The notes under the pieces are model-generated. The model worked only from the letters and a program-made list of their open reading frames with translations. It ran no database searches and was not told the origin of the DNA. From positions 1-32,740 of the forward strand of contig CANQVA010000021.1 of the NCBI GenBank assembly GCA_947627175.1: a stretch of DNA of 32,740 bases. The letters are read 5' to 3'. This DNA comes from an uncultured Ruminococcus sp. Lineage in GTDB: Bacteria; Bacillota; Clostridia; Oscillospirales; Ruminococcaceae. Below, piece by piece: positions 30,901 through 32,740 of this stretch (its first letter is position 1; each line of letters starts with the position of its first letter). The translations under genes were made by a program, and so were the position numbers.

Positions 30901-32052
30901 AATCCTGATAATTTCATCACGGTCAAGGACTTTGTAACCGCTCTCCATGACAAGTGTTGAATCAGCGATTTTTTCAATCATATCTTCACTTGCTCCAAGT
31001 TCAGAAATATTCATAACAAGTCCGAGTTCTTTCATCCAGTTTTCCATTGCACAAAGTCCCTCATTTGCTGCCTGTTCATCAGATTTTCCGGAAGTGTCCA
31101 CATTCCAGACGTTTTTTGCAAATCTCACAAACTTTTTCAGTCCATACGGCATAATGTAACGATAATAAGGAAGTGAAACCGCAGAAAGTGTCATTCCGTG
31201 AGTTGCATCGGTATGTGCCCCGACAGCCTGACCGAGCATATGCACTTCCCAGTCTGTTGATTTTCCTCTTGAAACAAGCGTATTCAAAGCCCATGTTGCT
31301 GTCCACATAATGTTGGAACGTGCCTCGTAATTTTGTGGATTTTTATTTGCAATTCTGCTTGATTCAATAAGAGAACGCATAAGTCCCTCACTGATATAAT
31401 CACTTGTGTTATCGTCTTCACCTGAAAAATACTGTTCACAGATATGATTGAAAATATCATAAATTCCTGCAACCATTTGATAATGTGGCAAAGTGAGAGT
31501 ATATTTCGGGTTGAGAATTGAAAATTTCGGCATAATATTTTCATCTGCAAAAACATGACCGATTTTCATTTTTGTTTCGTGATTGGTAATTACTGCTCCT
31601 GCATTCATTTCCGAACCTGTACCCACCATTGTCAGAACACAGCCTACAGGGATAATTTCACAATCGGGTTCTTCAAAACGTATGTAATACTTTTCCCATG
31701 GGTCATCACTGCAATTCACGGATACAGAAACCGCCTTTGTGTAGTCGCAGACCGAACCACCGCCAACAGCAAGCAGAAAATCAGCATGATGATTTCTTGC
31801 AATTTCAATGCCCTCATACAGCTTTTCAAGCGTTGGGTTTGGCATAACTCCTGAAATTTCGGCGATATTACAGCCGTTTGCCTTGAGGATTTCCATTACC
31901 TCATCATAAATGCCGTTCTTTTTGATTGAACCCGTGCCATAGACCAGAACCACATTTTTGCCGTATTTCGGCAGTTCATCATTCAGGTATTTCAGAGAAT
32001 CATCTCCGAAATAGAGTTTTGTCGGGTTGCAGTATGCAAAATTTCCTAACAT
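30883..32052 (-). CDS. Iron-containing alcohol dehydrogenase (BdhA/YqhD type)
   Basis: A 389-residue cytoplasmic NAD(P)H-dependent alcohol dehydrogenase of the group III (iron-activated) family, which reduces aldehydes to alcohols. The NAD-binding AVGGGSVCDYTKAVS (residues about 95-109), TMVGTGSEMNAGAVI and the metal region GIYDIFNHICEQYF with HMLGQAVGAHTDATHGMTLS are all present. Length is full. AAGGAAG lies 7 nt before ATG 32,052. It begins 27 nt after the carboxymuconolactone decarboxylase-cupin gene, so the two are likely co-transcribed. The closest layout is that of YqhD-like butanol dehydrogenases, broad aldehyde reductases; the natural substrate is unknown. Confidence 0.92.
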   Translation of the reverse strand: MLGNFAYCNPTKLYFGDDSLKYLNDELPKYGKNVVLVYGTGSIKKNGIYDEVMEILKANGCNIAEISGVMPNPTLEKLYEGIEIARNHHADFLLAVGGGSVCDYTKAVSVSVNCSDDPWEKYYIRFEEPDCEIIPVGCVLTMVGTGSEMNAGAVITNHETKMKIGHVFADENIMPKFSILNPKYTLTLPHYQMVAGIYDIFNHICEQYFSGEDDNTSDYISEGLMRSLIESSRIANKNPQNYEARSNIMWTATWALNTLVSRGKSTDWEVHMLGQAVGAHTDATHGMTLSAVSLPYYRYIMPYGLKKFVRFAKNVWNVDTSGKSDEQAANEGLCAMENWMKELGLVMNISELGASEDMIEKIADSTLVMESGYKVLDRDEIIRILKESL

Positions 32053-32079
32053 AAAAAATCTTCCTTTCTGTAATAAAAT

Positions 32080-32740
32080 TTACTTTAATTTGTCATATTC
32101 CTCATCGCTCACAGCTTCAAGCCATTCATTTGAACCGTTTTCGCCGGGGACTTCAATTGCAAGGTGCGAGAACCAGCTGTCAGGAGCAGCACCGTGCCAG
32201 TGTTTCACACCGACGGGAATATTGATACAGTCACCGGGGAGCATTTCAATTGCCTCTTTGCCCCATTCCTGATAGTAGCCACGTCCGCCGACGCAAATTA
32301 AAATCTGTCCGCCGCCTTTGTCTGCGTGGTGAATATGCCAGTTGTTACGGCATTTCGGCTCAAATGTCACGTTGAAAATGCCGACCTGATTTGTTGAAAC
32401 GGGTGCAAGATAGCTCTGTCCCTTAAAATACTGCGCAAAGCCGTCATTCGGTTCGCCAATCGGAAAGAGAATTGTTTTCTGAAATTTCTCTTTTTCGGTT
32501 TCAGCGTCAGAATCATCATTCCAGACTTCTTTTGCCATATTGAACACCGCCCACGCTTTAGGCCAGCCTGCATAAAACGCAACGTGCATTACAATTGCTG
32601 AAATTTCCGCTCTTGTCACGCCGTGAGCCTTTGCGTTTTCGAGATGATATTTCAGTGATGAATCAGTCACACCCGATGACATCAGTGCAACAACTGTTAT
32701 TATACAGCGTGTTTTCAGGTCAATATCCTGATTATTCCAG
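32080..32740 (-). CDS. Carboxymuconolactone decarboxylase-cupin fusion, N-terminus beyond edge
   Basis: The frame runs off the right edge; 220 codons are visible. The visible N-terminal part (WNNQDIDLKTRCIITVVALM to MHVAFYAGWPKAWAVF) is a carboxymuconolactone decarboxylase-like helical domain without the CxxC of AhpD. It is joined to a cupin: NNWHIHHADKGGGQILICVG gives motif 1 (HxH metal ligands; the usual Glu appears as Gln) and GDCINIPVGVKHWHGA gives motif 2. Such fusions are common beside aldehyde or quinone reductases in Clostridia and are of unknown substrate. It precedes the alcohol dehydrogenase gene by 27 nt. The fold assignment is firm, the reaction is not. Confidence 0.88.
   Translation of the reverse strand, partial: WNNQDIDLKTRCIITVVALMSSGVTDSSLKYHLENAKAHGVTRAEISAIVMHVAFYAGWPKAWAVFNMAKEVWNDDSDAETEKEKFQKTILFPIGEPNDGFAQYFKGQSYLAPVSTNQVGIFNVTFEPKCRNNWHIHHADKGGGQILICVGGRGYYQEWGKEAIEMLPGDCINIPVGVKHWHGAAPDSWFSHLAIEVPGENGSNEWLEAVSDEEYDKLK

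Overview
The window looks like an AT-rich chromosome segment from a Gram-positive anaerobe of the Clostridia. A Ruminococcus-like member of the Oscillospiraceae is my best guess. The grounds are strong AGGAGG-type ribosome sites, TTG/GTG starts, OmpR-type two-component systems, and a long Wzx/Wzy polysaccharide operon next to small DUF proteins typical of Firmicute accessory islands. No rRNA, tRNA, CRISPR array or intact insertion sequence was seen.

1-15,578 (all minus strand) is one long polysaccharide operon. It reads from a consensus promoter at 15,866-15,895 through a leader of about 280 nt. In transcription order: an SDR epimerase, a DUF4422 protein, two LicD phosphotransferases, an IspD/TarI-like cytidylyltransferase, a second SDR, a Wzy-like polymerase, a GT2 glycosyltransferase, a pyruvyl-transferase-family protein, a MenD-like thiamine-diphosphate enzyme, a Wzx flippase, a third SDR, a stub of a lost glf copy, a membrane acyltransferase and glf itself, cut by the window edge. 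Together they suggest a surface glycan with galactofuranose, acyl groups and phospho-alditol decorations. The cytidylyltransferase plus LicD pair parallels the ISPD/fukutin ribitol-phosphate system of animals.

15,833-18,367 (minus) is a small accessory island. It holds a broken MBL-fold hydrolase, four small intact genes and one frameshifted gene, driven by a promoter at 18,339-18,367. The content resembles orphan immunity or defence-type genes, but no toxin is present.

18,422-21,472 (minus) holds an OmpR-type two-component system and, upstream of it, a secreted acidic protein with 27-residue repeats. Four GGAA boxes at exact 11-bp spacing sit in front of the repeat-protein gene, and look like a target of an OmpR-family regulator. 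21,719-26,526 (plus) is a second two-component system followed by an ABC exporter (ATPase and two permeases), a layout typical of peptide-antibiotic sensing and resistance. A pair of GTTGATAA-like boxes with the same geometry occurs both before the regulator gene and before the ABC genes.

26,527-30,074 is a second accessory island on the minus strand: an ImmA/IrrE-like metallopeptidase, a DUF6678 fusion, two small genes and, upstream, relics of a lipoprotein gene and of the gene before it. 30,116-32,740 (minus) looks more like ordinary chromosome: a PnuC-type vitamin transporter whose Shine-Dalgarno is locked in a 12-bp hairpin, an iron-type alcohol dehydrogenase, and a carboxymuconolactone decarboxylase-cupin fusion cut by the right edge.

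The most interesting points are the two regulator-box systems, the LicD/cytidylyltransferase module, the MenD-like enzyme in a glycan operon, the two islands sharing a possible new small-protein family, and several gene relics marking recombination.
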